Assembly: GCF_003319115.1 (NCBI RefSeq)
Contig: NZ_QOHF01000004.1
Span: forward strand, 62,001-126,000
Source: Geodermatophilus sp. TF02-6
GTDB lineage: Bacteria; Actinomycetota; Actinomycetes; Mycobacteriales; Geodermatophilaceae
Length of the DNA: 64,000 nucleotides
Direction: 5' to 3'
Part shown: positions 28,073 to 37,082 of the stretch, in pieces
How the letters are laid out: every line of letters begins with the position of its first letter
How positions within the stretch are numbered: the stretch's first letter is position 1
Program-made: the position numbers and the translations under genes
The notes under the pieces: generated by a model
Database searches by the model: none
Told to the model about the DNA's origin: nothing
Seen by the model: the letters and a program-made list of their open reading frames with translations, nothing else

Positions 28073-29035
28073 ATGCAGCCCACCCGTCCCGGACGCCCCG
28101 ACCCGCGCGCGCAGGCCCAGCAGGCGCAGCTGGCCGCCTCCCTCGCCGGCGCGGTCGACCTCGCCGCCGTCAAGGCCCGCTCCGAGGCCGCGGCACGGGC
28201 GCAGGCCGCGCCCCCGCCCGGCGCCGCCCCGGCCGGTGCCCCCGGCTCCGCCGTCGTCGACGTCACCGAGGCCACCTTCCAGGCCGAGGTGCTCGACCGG
28301 TCCTTCCAGGTGCCGGTCGTGCTCGACCTGTGGGCCGAGTGGTGCGGGCCGTGCAAGCAGCTGTCCCCGGTGCTCGAGCGGCTGGCCGCCGAGGGCGGAG
28401 GCTCCTGGGTGCTGGCCAAGGTCGACGTGGACGCCAACCCGGCGCTGGCCCAGGGGCTGCGGGTGCAGGGCATCCCGGCGGTCAAGGCGGTCTGGCAGGG
28501 CCAGCTGGTCGCCGAGTTCACCGGCGCCATCCCCGAGGAGCAGGCCCGGCAGTTCGTGACCGAGCTGGTGCGCGCCACCACCGGCGGGGCGGTCCCCGGC
28601 GCAGCGGACCAGGAGGCCGAGGTCGAGGACCCGCGGCTGGACGCCGCCGAGGCCGCCCTCGAGCGCGGCGACCTCGCCGCCGCGGAGGCGGCCTACCAGG
28701 CGATCGTGGACGCCGAGCCCGACCACCCGGTCGCGGAGCTCGCGCTGCGCCAGGTGCAGCTGTTCCGCCGCGCCGACGAGGCCGGCCCCGACGCCCTGGC
28801 CCAGGCCGACGCCGCTCCGGACGACGTGGCCGCACAGACCCGCGCCGCGGACTTCCTGCTCGGCACCGGCGACGTCGAGGGCGCGTTCGACCGGCTGCTC
28901 GACGTCGTCCGCCGCACCGCGGGGGAGGACCGCGACCAGGCCCGCAAGCACCTGGTCGAGCTGTTCGGCGTCGTCGGCGACGCCGATCCGCGGGTCGGCG
29001 CCGCCCGGCGTCAGCTCACCCTCGCGCTCTATTAG
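28073..29035 (+). CDS. Thioredoxin-domain protein with TPR tail (CnoX/YbbN-like)
   Basis: A 320-residue co-chaperone-type protein. Residues 60-170 form a thioredoxin domain with the active site W90-C-G-P-C-K. Before it is an Ala/Gln-rich leader (VDLAAVKARSEAAARAQ) and after it a tetratricopeptide-like helical region (about 190-320; LDAAEAALERGDLAAAEAAYQAIV). E. coli CnoX protects chaperonin substrates from oxidation; the actinobacterial homologues keep the CxxC pair, as here. ATG at 28073 is preferred to that at 28061 because GATGAT ends 7 bases before it, giving a possible leaderless start. Confidence 0.85.
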   Translation: MQPTRPGRPDPRAQAQQAQLAASLAGAVDLAAVKARSEAAARAQAAPPPGAAPAGAPGSAVVDVTEATFQAEVLDRSFQVPVVLDLWAEWCGPCKQLSPVLERLAAEGGGSWVLAKVDVDANPALAQGLRVQGIPAVKAVWQGQLVAEFTGAIPEEQARQFVTELVRATTGGAVPGAADQEAEVEDPRLDAAEAALERGDLAAAEAAYQAIVDAEPDHPVAELALRQVQLFRRADEAGPDALAQADAAPDDVAAQTRAADFLLGTGDVEGAFDRLLDVVRRTAGEDRDQARKHLVELFGVVGDADPRVGAARRQLTLALY

Positions 29036-29057
29036 AGGGCCCCGTCCTCCCCACCCC
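29036..29057. repeat. GC-rich intergenic repeat, copy 4 (partial)
   Basis: GAGGGCCCCGTCCTCCCCAC follows the thioredoxin gene stop directly and fills the gap to the convergent YpfJ-type gene. It is the left part of the repeat family only. Confidence 0.5.
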
Positions 29058-30449
29058 TCACACTCCGACGTCGCAGGCGGCGGCGCCGTCGAAGAAGCCG
29101 TTGCGGAACAGGTCGACCAGCTGGAAACCGGTGAGGTCGACGTCGGGGAACACCGACGGGTCGGTGCCGTACTCGAGCAGGAACTGCACGCTCTCGTCGA
29201 TGTCGCCCGGGGAGATCCGGGCCGACTGCAGCGCGCCGTCGAAGAACGCGGCGGAGAACCAGCCGGTCAGGCAGACCGCGGAGCGGATCGCCGCCTCGTC
29301 GTCCGTGGAGCGCCCGAGCTGCTCCCGGCCGGACTGGGCGTAGGGCAGCGAGGCGGCGGTGACGACGGCGTAGTCGCCGATCTGCTGGTAGGCCGGGGCG
29401 GCGAGGTCCTGCTCGTCGTAGCCGACCAGGTTCTCGTCGGCGCAGAACACCAGGTCGAGGTCGTCGGGCGCGCAGCTCGGCGCGGTGCCGGTGAACGGCT
29501 CGAGCGTCGGCGGGGAGAAGGTCGCGTCGAACACCTCGGTGAACGCGCGGTTCCAGAACTCCGGCAGCACGGTCGCCGCGATGTCCTGCGCCTCCCTGAA
29601 CGAGGAGTTGCCACCGGTCCTCGCCTCGCTCGGGTCCTGGAACGCGCCCTGGGTGTACGGGCGCTGGGCGGTGAAGTCGTCCCGGCAGGCGGTCGGGCCG
29701 GCCTCGAAGCCCTCCTGGAACGCCGACACCCGGTCGAAGTAGGAGCCGTGCGCGGCCTCGGTGTTGATGCTGGTGCCCACCGGGTCGCGCAGCAGCAGGT
29801 AGCCGCGCAGGACCTCGTCGAGCTCGGGCGCGCGGATCTGCGAGTGCTCGGCCTGCCCGTCGGCGACCCACGCCGTCCAGGCGCCGGCGAAGCAGTCGGC
29901 CTGGGTCTCCACCGAGATCGAGTAGTCGGGGTAGCCGACCCGCGCCTGGACGGCGTGCCCGAACTCGTGCGCCATCACCAATGCGGGGATGAACCGGCCG
30001 TACTGGTCGGCCAGCTCCTGCAGGAACGCGCGGTCGTAGCTGATCGAGTCGGAGTTGGGCGCGTCGGAGGCCTGGCAGTAGAAGGCGTTGCCCTCGACGT
30101 CGAGCGGGTCGGCGCCGCAGCCGATGCCCTGCGGGAACTCGCCCGGGGCCACGTTGCCCGGGTCGACGCTGAAGTAGCCGCCCTGCAGGGGCTGGAACGG
30201 CTGGCCGAAGACGTCGGGGAACTGCCCGGCCCAGTAGGTCTCGAGGTCGGTCAGCGCGTTGCGGGCGAGGGTGTCGATCGGCCCGCCGGTGGCGCCGGCG
30301 ACGGCGAGCTCGCCGGGGGCGACGTCGTCCGTCGGCGGCTGGGCGGCGCTGGGCCGGCCGGGTACGACGATCGAGCAGCCGGACACGAGGAGCAGCGCGA
30401 CGGCGGCCAGCAGTGCCGCGAGCGTCCGGCGCGGGGGAGTGGCAGCCAT
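29058..30449 (-). CDS. YpfJ-type putative neutral zinc metallopeptidase, lipoprotein
   Basis: A 463-residue exported protein. The signal peptide (hydrophobic residues 9-22) ends in a lipobox LVSGC with lipidated Cys25, so it is anchored to the outer face of the membrane. The zinc motif is H161-E-F-G-H165 and a Glu in ETQADCFAGAW (residue 181) is the likely third ligand, as in Pfam Zn_peptidase proteins. The remainder is helical with paired Cys that may form disulfides. Substrates are unknown for the family. ATG at 30449 gives the signal sequence; the ribosome site is poor. Confidence 0.88.
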   Translation of the reverse strand: MAATPPRRTLAALLAAVALLLVSGCSIVVPGRPSAAQPPTDDVAPGELAVAGATGGPIDTLARNALTDLETYWAGQFPDVFGQPFQPLQGGYFSVDPGNVAPGEFPQGIGCGADPLDVEGNAFYCQASDAPNSDSISYDRAFLQELADQYGRFIPALVMAHEFGHAVQARVGYPDYSISVETQADCFAGAWTAWVADGQAEHSQIRAPELDEVLRGYLLLRDPVGTSINTEAAHGSYFDRVSAFQEGFEAGPTACRDDFTAQRPYTQGAFQDPSEARTGGNSSFREAQDIAATVLPEFWNRAFTEVFDATFSPPTLEPFTGTAPSCAPDDLDLVFCADENLVGYDEQDLAAPAYQQIGDYAVVTAASLPYAQSGREQLGRSTDDEAAIRSAVCLTGWFSAAFFDGALQSARISPGDIDESVQFLLEYGTDPSVFPDVDLTGFQLVDLFRNGFFDGAAACDVGV

Positions 30450-30527
30450 GTCCGGGGCATCGTCCCACCGCCGGTGTGCTCCCGCCCGCTGAGCAGGAGC
30501 GGGAGCACCCGAGCGGCCCCCTGCAGG

Positions 30528-30589
30528 TAGGAGGACCCCGTCCCCCTCATCTCTCGCAGGCTCGGGGCGAGGGGGACGGGGTCCTCCTA
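30528..30589 (-). terminator. Perfect 21-bp palindromic terminator of glgB (repeat copy 5)
   Basis: The arms at 30528-30548 and 30569-30589 are exact reverse complements around a 20-base loop. Each arm contains GGACCCCGTCCCCCTC or its complement, and the loop contains the CTCGCAGGCTCG core of the repeat family. The right arm includes the glgB stop codon, so the hairpin forms as soon as glgB translation ends. Confidence 0.8.
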
Positions 30590-33397
30590 CTCGTGGACGA
30601 ACCAGACCGTGCCCAGCGGCGGGGCGGCGAAGGTCGCCGAGTACGGCTGGCCGTGCCACGGCTGCTCGACCGCCTCGATGCTGCCGAGGTTGCCGACGCC
30701 GGAGCCGCCGTAGCCCTCCGCGTCGGTGTTGAGCACCTCGCGCCACCGGCCGGGGCGCGGCAGCCCGATGCGGTACCCGTGGTGCGGCGTCCCGGCGAAG
30801 TTGGCCACGCAGGCCAGCGCCGCGGTGTCCTCGCCGGCGCCGAAGCGGAGGAAGGAGAGCACGTTGCCGGAGGCGTCGTTGGCGTCGATCCACTGGAAGC
30901 CGAGCGGGTCGACGTCCTGCGACCACAGGGCGGCGGTCTCCTTGTAGCGGGCGTTGAGGTCGGTGACCAGCTGCAGGACGCCGCGGTGGGCGGGGTCGTC
31001 CAGGTGCCACCAGTCCAGGGAGCGGTTCTCGGCCCACTCCGCGTCCTGGGCGAACTCCTGCCCCATGAACAGCAGCTGCTTGCCGGGGTGGGCCCACATG
31101 TAGGCCAGGAAGGCCCGCAGGTTGGCCAGCTGCTGCCAGCGGTCGCCGGGCATCTTCCGCAGCAGCGAGCCCTTGCCGTAGACGACCTCGTCGTGGCTGA
31201 TCGGCAGCACGTAGTTCTCGGAGTAGGCGTACATCATCGAGAACGTCAGCTGACCGTGGTGGTAGCTGCGGTGCACCGGCTCCTTGGACATGTAGGCCAG
31301 CGAGTCGTGCATCCAGCCCATGTTCCACTTGAAGCCGAAGCCCAGCCCGCCGAGGTGGGTGGGCCGGGTGACGCCGGGCCAGGCGGTCGACTCCTCGGCG
31401 ACGGTGACCACCCCGGGCACCTCGCGGTAGACGGTCGCGTTCATCTCCTGCAGGAAGGCCACGGCCTCGAGGTTCTCCCGGCCGCCGTACTGGTTCGGCG
31501 TCCACTGGCCCTCGGCCCGCGAGTAGTCCAGGTAGAGCATCGAGGCGACCGCGTCGACGCGGACCCCGTCGACGTGGAACTCCTTGCACCAGTACAGGGC
31601 GTTGGCCACCAGGAAGTTGCGCACCTCGTGCCGGCCGAAGTCGAAGACGTAGGTGCCCCAGTCCATCTGCTCGCCGCGGCGCGGGTCGGCGTGCTCGTAC
31701 AGCGGGGTGCCGTCGAAGCGGGCCAGCGCCCAGTCGTCCTTGGGGAAGTGCGCCGGCACCCAGTCGACGATGACGCCGATGCCGGCCTGGTGCGCCCGGT
31801 CGACCAGGTACCGGAAGTCGTCCGGGCTGCCGTACCGGGCCGTGGGCGCGTAGTACGAGGTGACCTGGTAACCCCACGACCCGCCGAAGGGGTGCTCGGC
31901 GACCGGCATGAACTCGATGTGCGTGAACCCGGCGGCCACCACGTAGTCGACCAGCTCGTCGGCGAGCTCGCGGTAGGACAGGCCCTTGCGCCACGAGCCG
32001 ATGTGCACCTCGTAGATGCTCACCGGCCGCTCGTGCCAGCGGTCCCGGGCGCGGGCCCCCAGCCAGTCCTGGTCACCCCACTCGTAGGTCGACTCGACGA
32101 CGATCGAGGCGTTGAGCGGCGGGACCTCGGTGGCGAAGGCCAGCGGGTCGGACTTGTGCCGCCACGCGCCGTCGCGGCCCAGCACGTGGTAGCGGTACTT
32201 CGTGCCGGCCCGGACGTCGGGGATGAAGATCTCCCAGACGCCGGAGGAGCCCAGCGACCGCATCGGGTAGGCCCGGGCCTCCCAGTAGTCGAAGTCCCCG
32301 GTGACCCGCACGCCCTGGGCGTTGGGGGCCCACACCGCGAACGAGACCCCCTCGACCTGCCCGCGGGGGGTGTCGTAGCGGCGCACGTGCGCGCCGAGCA
32401 CCTCCCACAGCCGCTCGTGCCGGCCCTCGCGGATCAGGTGCTGGTCGAGCTCCCCGACGGTCGGCAGCCAGCGGTAGGGGTCGTCGACGACGAACGTGTC
32501 GGTACCGCCCTGGCCGTCGGGGTAGGACACCTCGAGCCGGTAGTCGCCGGGCTGCTGCGGCAGGCGCGCCTCGAAGACGCCGCCGGGGTGCACCTGCCGC
32601 GCCTCGTGGCGGGACCCGTCCTCGTCGACGACGCTCACCGCCACCGCGTTCGGACGCAGCGCGCGGACCACCCAGCCGTCGGGGGCCCGGTGGGTGCCGA
32701 GCACGCTGTGCGGCGCGAAGGACCACCCCTCGACGACGGCGCGCAGCTGCTCCTCGCCGACCCCGGCGGGCGCCGCCTGCTGGGCGACGCCCGCCTCCGC
32801 CGGGGGCTGACCCTCCGACCCGGTGCCGCCGACGACGCTGTCCTCGGGGAGGCTCCCGCTGTCGGCCAGCCCCGCCGCCGCGGTGTCGGCGGAGCCCGCC
32901 GCCGTCGCGTCGGCGGACCCGGCCGGTGCGCCGCCCGGGTCGCCCGGCGCGGCGATCGGCGCGGGCGCGACCACCGGGGTCGCCGTCCCACCCTGCTCGG
33001 TGACGGCCTCGGCGGCGGACAGCTCCAGCGGGGGGACCTCCACCCGGGCCGCCTTCTTGCGCGGCGCCCGCTTGGGAGCCTTCTCCGCCGGCGCCGTCCC
33101 GTCGTCGGCGGACGCCGCGCCGGCGGCCTTCGCGGTGCTCTTCCGCGCGGCGGTCTTCTTCGCGGCGGGGGCCTTCTTCGTCGCGGTCGCCTTCTTCGCC
33201 GCGGTCTTCTTCGCCGCGGCCCGCGTGCGCGCCGGGGCGTTGACGACCGGCTCGGCCTCGGCGGCCTGGGCCTGCGCGGTCTTCTCCTCGACGGCGGCCT
33301 GCAGCTCCTCCCGGGTCGCCGGCGGGCGGTCGCCGGAGTCGACGGTGGGCTGGATCGCCCCGGTGGTCCCGTCGGTGGTCTCGTCGGGAGTGGTCAT
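30587..33397 (-). CDS. glgB: 1,4-alpha-glucan branching enzyme with H1-like N-terminal extension
   Basis: Creates alpha-1,6 branches in the glucan made by GlgE. The protein has 936 residues, about 200 more than a usual GlgB. The core begins near residue 216 with the two beta domains ([34 protein letters not shown]). The GH13 barrel holds the nucleophile D615 (GVRVDAVAS), acid/base E668 (VAEEST) and LPISHDEV. Residues 57-120 are a Lys/Ala/Pro repeat like histone H1 tails ([18 protein letters not shown]), followed by an acidic Gly/Ala/Ser stretch up to about 212. The ATG at 33397 starts this tail. It is last in the order glgE, treS, pep2, glgB. Confidence 0.95.
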   Translation of the reverse strand: MTTPDETTDGTTGAIQPTVDSGDRPPATREELQAAVEEKTAQAQAAEAEPVVNAPARTRAAAKKTAAKKATATKKAPAAKKTAARKSTAKAAGAASADDGTAPAEKAPKRAPRKKAARVEVPPLELSAAEAVTEQGGTATPVVAPAPIAAPGDPGGAPAGSADATAAGSADTAAAGLADSGSLPEDSVVGGTGSEGQPPAEAGVAQQAAPAGVGEEQLRAVVEGWSFAPHSVLGTHRAPDGWVVRALRPNAVAVSVVDEDGSRHEARQVHPGGVFEARLPQQPGDYRLEVSYPDGQGGTDTFVVDDPYRWLPTVGELDQHLIREGRHERLWEVLGAHVRRYDTPRGQVEGVSFAVWAPNAQGVRVTGDFDYWEARAYPMRSLGSSGVWEIFIPDVRAGTKYRYHVLGRDGAWRHKSDPLAFATEVPPLNASIVVESTYEWGDQDWLGARARDRWHERPVSIYEVHIGSWRKGLSYRELADELVDYVVAAGFTHIEFMPVAEHPFGGSWGYQVTSYYAPTARYGSPDDFRYLVDRAHQAGIGVIVDWVPAHFPKDDWALARFDGTPLYEHADPRRGEQMDWGTYVFDFGRHEVRNFLVANALYWCKEFHVDGVRVDAVASMLYLDYSRAEGQWTPNQYGGRENLEAVAFLQEMNATVYREVPGVVTVAEESTAWPGVTRPTHLGGLGFGFKWNMGWMHDSLAYMSKEPVHRSYHHGQLTFSMMYAYSENYVLPISHDEVVYGKGSLLRKMPGDRWQQLANLRAFLAYMWAHPGKQLLFMGQEFAQDAEWAENRSLDWWHLDDPAHRGVLQLVTDLNARYKETAALWSQDVDPLGFQWIDANDASGNVLSFLRFGAGEDTAALACVANFAGTPHHGYRIGLPRPGRWREVLNTDAEGYGGSGVGNLGSIEAVEQPWHGQPYSATFAAPPLGTVWFVHE

Positions 33398-33435
33398 CGC
33401 AGTCCTCGTCCTCTTCGGTGCGGTGTCGGTGGTCC

Positions 33436-33544
33436 GGCCCCTCTGCAGGGTCCCGCAGCCGGCCCCGTCTCGGGTCCCGCTGCGCGCGGAGCGCGTAGTG
33501 GGGAGGACGGGGTCCTTTCCGGTGGGGGGCAGAGGGGTCCTTCT
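33436..33544. repeat. GC-rich intergenic repeat, copy 6
   Basis: It fills the pep2-glgB gap. It has CTGCAGGGTCCCGCAGCCGG on the left and two right-end blocks, GAGGACGGGGTCCTTTCC and GCAGAGGGGTCCTTCTTC; the last reaches the pep2 stop. Confidence 0.6.
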
Positions 33545-34921
33545 TCAGCCCGCGGCGGTGAGCCGGGACAGCGACTGCAGCGGGATCATCAGCCAGTGCG
33601 GGCGGTTGCGCGCCTCGTAGACGCACTCGTAGACGGCCTTGTCCGCCTCGAGGGCCCGCAGCAGCGGGGAGTCGCCGCAGGCGTCGGCGCCGCTCGCGGC
33701 CGCGTAGCCGGCGCAGAACGCCTTGCGGTTGCGCTCCGCCCACTCCTGGGCGCGGTAGGCGCGCTGGGAGTCCTCCGGCTGCTCGACGAGCATGTGCCGG
33801 GCGGCGTAGTCGAAGCTGCGCAGCATCCCGGCGACGTCACGCATCGGACTGTCGAGCTCGCGGCGTGCCGCCAGCGGACGGGCCGGCTCGCCCTCGAAGT
33901 CGAGCACGATCCAGCCGGTGGCGGTGCGCAGCACCTGACCCAGGTGCAGGTCGCCGTGCACCCGCTGGCGGACGACCCGCTCGGTGCTGTCGGCCACCGC
34001 GGCGTAGACCGCGCGCAGCCCGTCGGCGTACTCGACCAGCTGCGGGACGACGGTGGTCGCCGACTCCAGCCGCGCGGTCATCTGCTCGGCCACGGCGGCG
34101 AACCAGGCCGCGTCGGCCTCCTCGGTGGGCAGCACCTTGGCCAGGTCGGCGTGCACCGAGGCGGTCGCCGCGCCCAGCCGCTCGCTGTCGGCGGCGAAGT
34201 CCCCGCCCACCTCGTCGGCGTGCAGGTCGCCCTCGGCGTAGAGGTCGCGGACGCTGGCGGTGGCCAGCCGCCACCCGTCGCTGGCGTTGGGCACGAAGGT
34301 CTGCAGCATCGCGACCGTCGCCGGCTCCGCGGCCGGGTCGGGGTCGTCGATCTCGATGTGCCCCAGCAGCGGCGCGATGTGCGGGTTCTGCGTGGTGCGC
34401 AGCGCGTCGTGGACCTCGACGTCGGGGTTGAGCCCGGGCTCCAGCCGGCGGAACAGCTTGAAGATCGCCTCGGAGCCGTACACCAGCGAGGTGTTGCTCT
34501 GCTCGGTGGACAGGATGTCGCCGGGCACACCGCGGGGGATGGCGCCGACCTCGGTCGGGTGGAAGTGCAGCGGCCCGACGGTGGAGGAGGCCGCCAGGTG
34601 GGTCAGCCACGGGACGGTCGCCTCGCGGTCGCGCAGCGCGTCGTAGGCGTAGGCGTAGGCCTCACCCTCCTGGCGCGGCACCGCCCCCACCAGCGCCGAG
34701 GACAGCTCGTCGGCCGGGTGGTCGCGCCAGGAGAGCGGCACCAGGTAGGTCTCGGTCGCGCCGTCGGCGTAGCCCACCTCGACCCGGTGGACCGAGAGCA
34801 CCGGGTGACCGCGCTCGAGGAAGAAGCCGCTCTCGGCGACCTCGGCCCACTCCCGGCCCTTGCCGCCGAACCAGCGCTGGGCGGGCATCCACTCGCGGAG
34901 CAGGTCGGTCAGCGCGGTCAT
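33545..34921 (-). CDS. pep2: Maltokinase (Pep2/Mak)
   Basis: Phosphorylates maltose with ATP to maltose 1-phosphate, the donor for GlgE. The 458-residue kinase-like protein starts [25 protein letters not shown], the typical maltokinase beginning. The catalytic core is [11 protein letters not shown] (catalytic loop HGDxHxxQ) and [10 protein letters not shown] (metal-binding Asp). Its ATG overlaps the treS stop (ATGA), so the two are translationally coupled; in some actinobacteria they are fused into one polypeptide. Together with treS and glgE it converts trehalose to alpha-glucan. Confidence 0.93.
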   Translation of the reverse strand: MTALTDLLREWMPAQRWFGGKGREWAEVAESGFFLERGHPVLSVHRVEVGYADGATETYLVPLSWRDHPADELSSALVGAVPRQEGEAYAYAYDALRDREATVPWLTHLAASSTVGPLHFHPTEVGAIPRGVPGDILSTEQSNTSLVYGSEAIFKLFRRLEPGLNPDVEVHDALRTTQNPHIAPLLGHIEIDDPDPAAEPATVAMLQTFVPNASDGWRLATASVRDLYAEGDLHADEVGGDFAADSERLGAATASVHADLAKVLPTEEADAAWFAAVAEQMTARLESATTVVPQLVEYADGLRAVYAAVADSTERVVRQRVHGDLHLGQVLRTATGWIVLDFEGEPARPLAARRELDSPMRDVAGMLRSFDYAARHMLVEQPEDSQRAYRAQEWAERNRKAFCAGYAAASGADACGDSPLLRALEADKAVYECVYEARNRPHWLMIPLQSLSRLTAAG

Positions 34922-36792
34922 CGGGGTCCTCCCGAGGTGTCGGTCGGTGCATCGGGTGCGGTCCGCGCCGTCGCGGCCCCCTCCGTGGCCTCCGGGACCT
35001 CGGCGACGACGCCGGCGGCGAGCAGGTCGTCGGCGAACGCGCTGGAGGTCGCCTGCTGCCGCTCCTCGTCCCCGACCGGCTCCGGCTCGGCCGGCTTGGC
35101 CAGCTCGAACCAGTAGAAGCCGTGACCGGACAGGGTGAGCATGTAGGGCAGGACGCCGATCTGCGGGAACTCCACCCGGCCGGTGAGCTCGACGGGGGTG
35201 TACCCCTCGAAGCGGCGCAGGTCCAGCTCCACCGGCTGCGGGAACCGGGAGAGGTTGTTGACGCAGAGCACCACGTCGTCGCCGAACTCGCGGACGAAGG
35301 AGAGCACCGTCGGGTTGCGCGAGCCGATCTCGGCGTAACTGCCCAGGCCGAAGGTGGGGTGCTCCTTGCGGACCCGGATCATCTGCCGGACCCAGTGCAG
35401 CATCGAGTTGGTGTTGCGCAGCTGCGCCTCGACGTTGGTGGTCTGGTAGCCGTAGACCGGGTCCTGGTTCAGCGGCAGGTACATCCGCTGCGGGTCGGCG
35501 GTGGAGAAGCCGCCGTTGCGGTCCGGCGTCCACTGCATGGGCGTGCGGACGCCGTCCCGGTCACCCAGCCAGATGTTGTCGCCCATCGCGATCTCGTCGC
35601 CGTAGTAGAGGACCGGCGAGCCCGGCAGGGAGAGCAGCAGCGCGTTGAACAGCTCCAGGGTGTCCATGTCGTTGTCCAGCAGCGGCGCCAGCCGGCGGCG
35701 GATGCCGATGTTGGCCTTCATGCGGGGGTCCTTGGCGTACTCCCCCCACATGTAGTCGCGCTCCTCGTCGGTGACCATCTCCAGGGTCAGCTCGTCGTGG
35801 TTGCGCAGGAAGATGCCCCACTGGCAGTTCCGCGGGATGTCCGGCGTCTGCGCCATGATCTCCGAGATGGGGAAGCGCTGCTCCCGCCGCACGCCCATGA
35901 ACAGCCGCGGCATCACCGGGAAGTGGAAGGCCATCTGGCACTCGTCGCCGTCCTCGCCGAAGTACTCGACGACGTCGGCCGGCCACTGGTTGGCCTCGCA
36001 CAGCAGCACCCGGTCGGGGTAGTCGGCGTCCATGACCTTGCGGACCTGCTTGAGGAACTCGTGGGTCCTGGGCAGGTTCTCGCAGTTGGTCCCCTCCTCC
36101 TCGAACAGGTAGGGGACGGCGTCGAGCCGGAAGCCGTCGATGCCGAGCTCCAGCCAGAAGCGCAGCGCGTCGAGGATCGCCTCCTGCACCCGCGGGTTGT
36201 CGAAGTTGAGGTCGGGCTGGTGGGAGAAGAACCGGTGCCAGAAGTACTGCTTGCGCACCGGGTCGAAGGTCCAGTTCGAGGTCTCGGTGTCGACGAAGAT
36301 GATCCGGGCGTCGGCGTAGCGGGTGTCGTCGTCGGACCACACGTAGAAGTCGCCGTAGGGGCCGTCCGGGTCGCTGCGGCTGGCCTGGAACCACGGGTGC
36401 TGGTCCGAGGTGTGGTTCATGACGAAGTCGATGATCACGCGGATGCCCCGCGCGTGCGCTTCGTGCAGCAGGTCCCGGAAGTCCTCGATGTCGCCGAACT
36501 CGGGCAGCACGGCGGTGTAGTCGCTGACGTCGTAGCCGCCGTCGCGCAGCGGGGAGGCGAAGAACGGCGGCAGCCACAGGCAGTCGACGCCCAGCCACTG
36601 CAGGTAGTCCAGCTTGTCGATCATGCCGCGCAGGTCGCCGACGCCGTCGGCGTTGCTGTCGGCGTACCCGCGGACGAGCACCTCGTAGAAGACGGCGCGC
36701 TTGTACCACTCGGGGTCGGTGCCGGGCGCGGGCAGCGCCGACGCGGCGCCCTCGGGGTGGGCGTCGGGGAGGCCGGGGACGGGAACGGTCAT
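34918..36792 (-). CDS. treS: Trehalose synthase (maltose alpha-D-glucosyltransferase)
   Basis: Interconverts trehalose and maltose in the cytoplasm. It has 624 residues. The GH13 catalytic residues are nucleophile D224 ([13 protein letters not shown]), acid/base E266 (LLCEANQWP) and D333 (LRNHDEL). The N-terminus [19 protein letters not shown] is the TreS hallmark. A C-terminal tail after about residue 575 is acidic and low in complexity ([16 protein letters not shown]...). ATG at 36792 has only GAGGG about 12 bases upstream. The 290-bp gap from glgE is packed with repeat sequence. Confidence 0.95.
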   Translation of the reverse strand: MTVPVPGLPDAHPEGAASALPAPGTDPEWYKRAVFYEVLVRGYADSNADGVGDLRGMIDKLDYLQWLGVDCLWLPPFFASPLRDGGYDVSDYTAVLPEFGDIEDFRDLLHEAHARGIRVIIDFVMNHTSDQHPWFQASRSDPDGPYGDFYVWSDDDTRYADARIIFVDTETSNWTFDPVRKQYFWHRFFSHQPDLNFDNPRVQEAILDALRFWLELGIDGFRLDAVPYLFEEEGTNCENLPRTHEFLKQVRKVMDADYPDRVLLCEANQWPADVVEYFGEDGDECQMAFHFPVMPRLFMGVRREQRFPISEIMAQTPDIPRNCQWGIFLRNHDELTLEMVTDEERDYMWGEYAKDPRMKANIGIRRRLAPLLDNDMDTLELFNALLLSLPGSPVLYYGDEIAMGDNIWLGDRDGVRTPMQWTPDRNGGFSTADPQRMYLPLNQDPVYGYQTTNVEAQLRNTNSMLHWVRQMIRVRKEHPTFGLGSYAEIGSRNPTVLSFVREFGDDVVLCVNNLSRFPQPVELDLRRFEGYTPVELTGRVEFPQIGVLPYMLTLSGHGFYWFELAKPAEPEPVGDEERQQATSSAFADDLLAAGVVAEVPEATEGAATARTAPDAPTDTSGGPR

Positions 36793-36837
36793 CGGAGGAA
36801 GCGGCCCTCGGTTCTCACTGGTCGACGGGTGGGGGGC

Positions 36838-37082
36838 GCGGCCCGCCTGCAGCGGCCCGCCGTGGCGAGGGGCAAGGCGGCCCCTTGCATGGTCCCCCGG
36901 CCCCGTCCCGGGTAGGCCCCGTCCAGAGGCTCGCCGCGAGCCTGCGAGTGGTGAGGAGGACGGGGTCCTTCACCGAGGGGTGGGGAGGACGGGGTCCTTC
37001 TACGAGTGGTGGGGGGCAAGGCGGCCCCCTTGCAGGGGCCCGCCGCGAGCCTGCGAGTGGTGGGGGGCAAGGGGGTCCTTAC
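36838..37082. repeat. GC-rich intergenic repeats, copy 7 (compound)
   Basis: At least two intermingled copies lie between glgE and treS. GAGGACGGGGTCCTTC occurs twice, at about 36956 and 36987, and GAGCCTGCGAGTGGTG occurs twice, at about 36938 and 37047. The unit ends GGGGGTCCTTACTCA at the glgE stop. No ORF is supported. It makes the glgE-treS intergenic mRNA highly structured. Confidence 0.6.
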
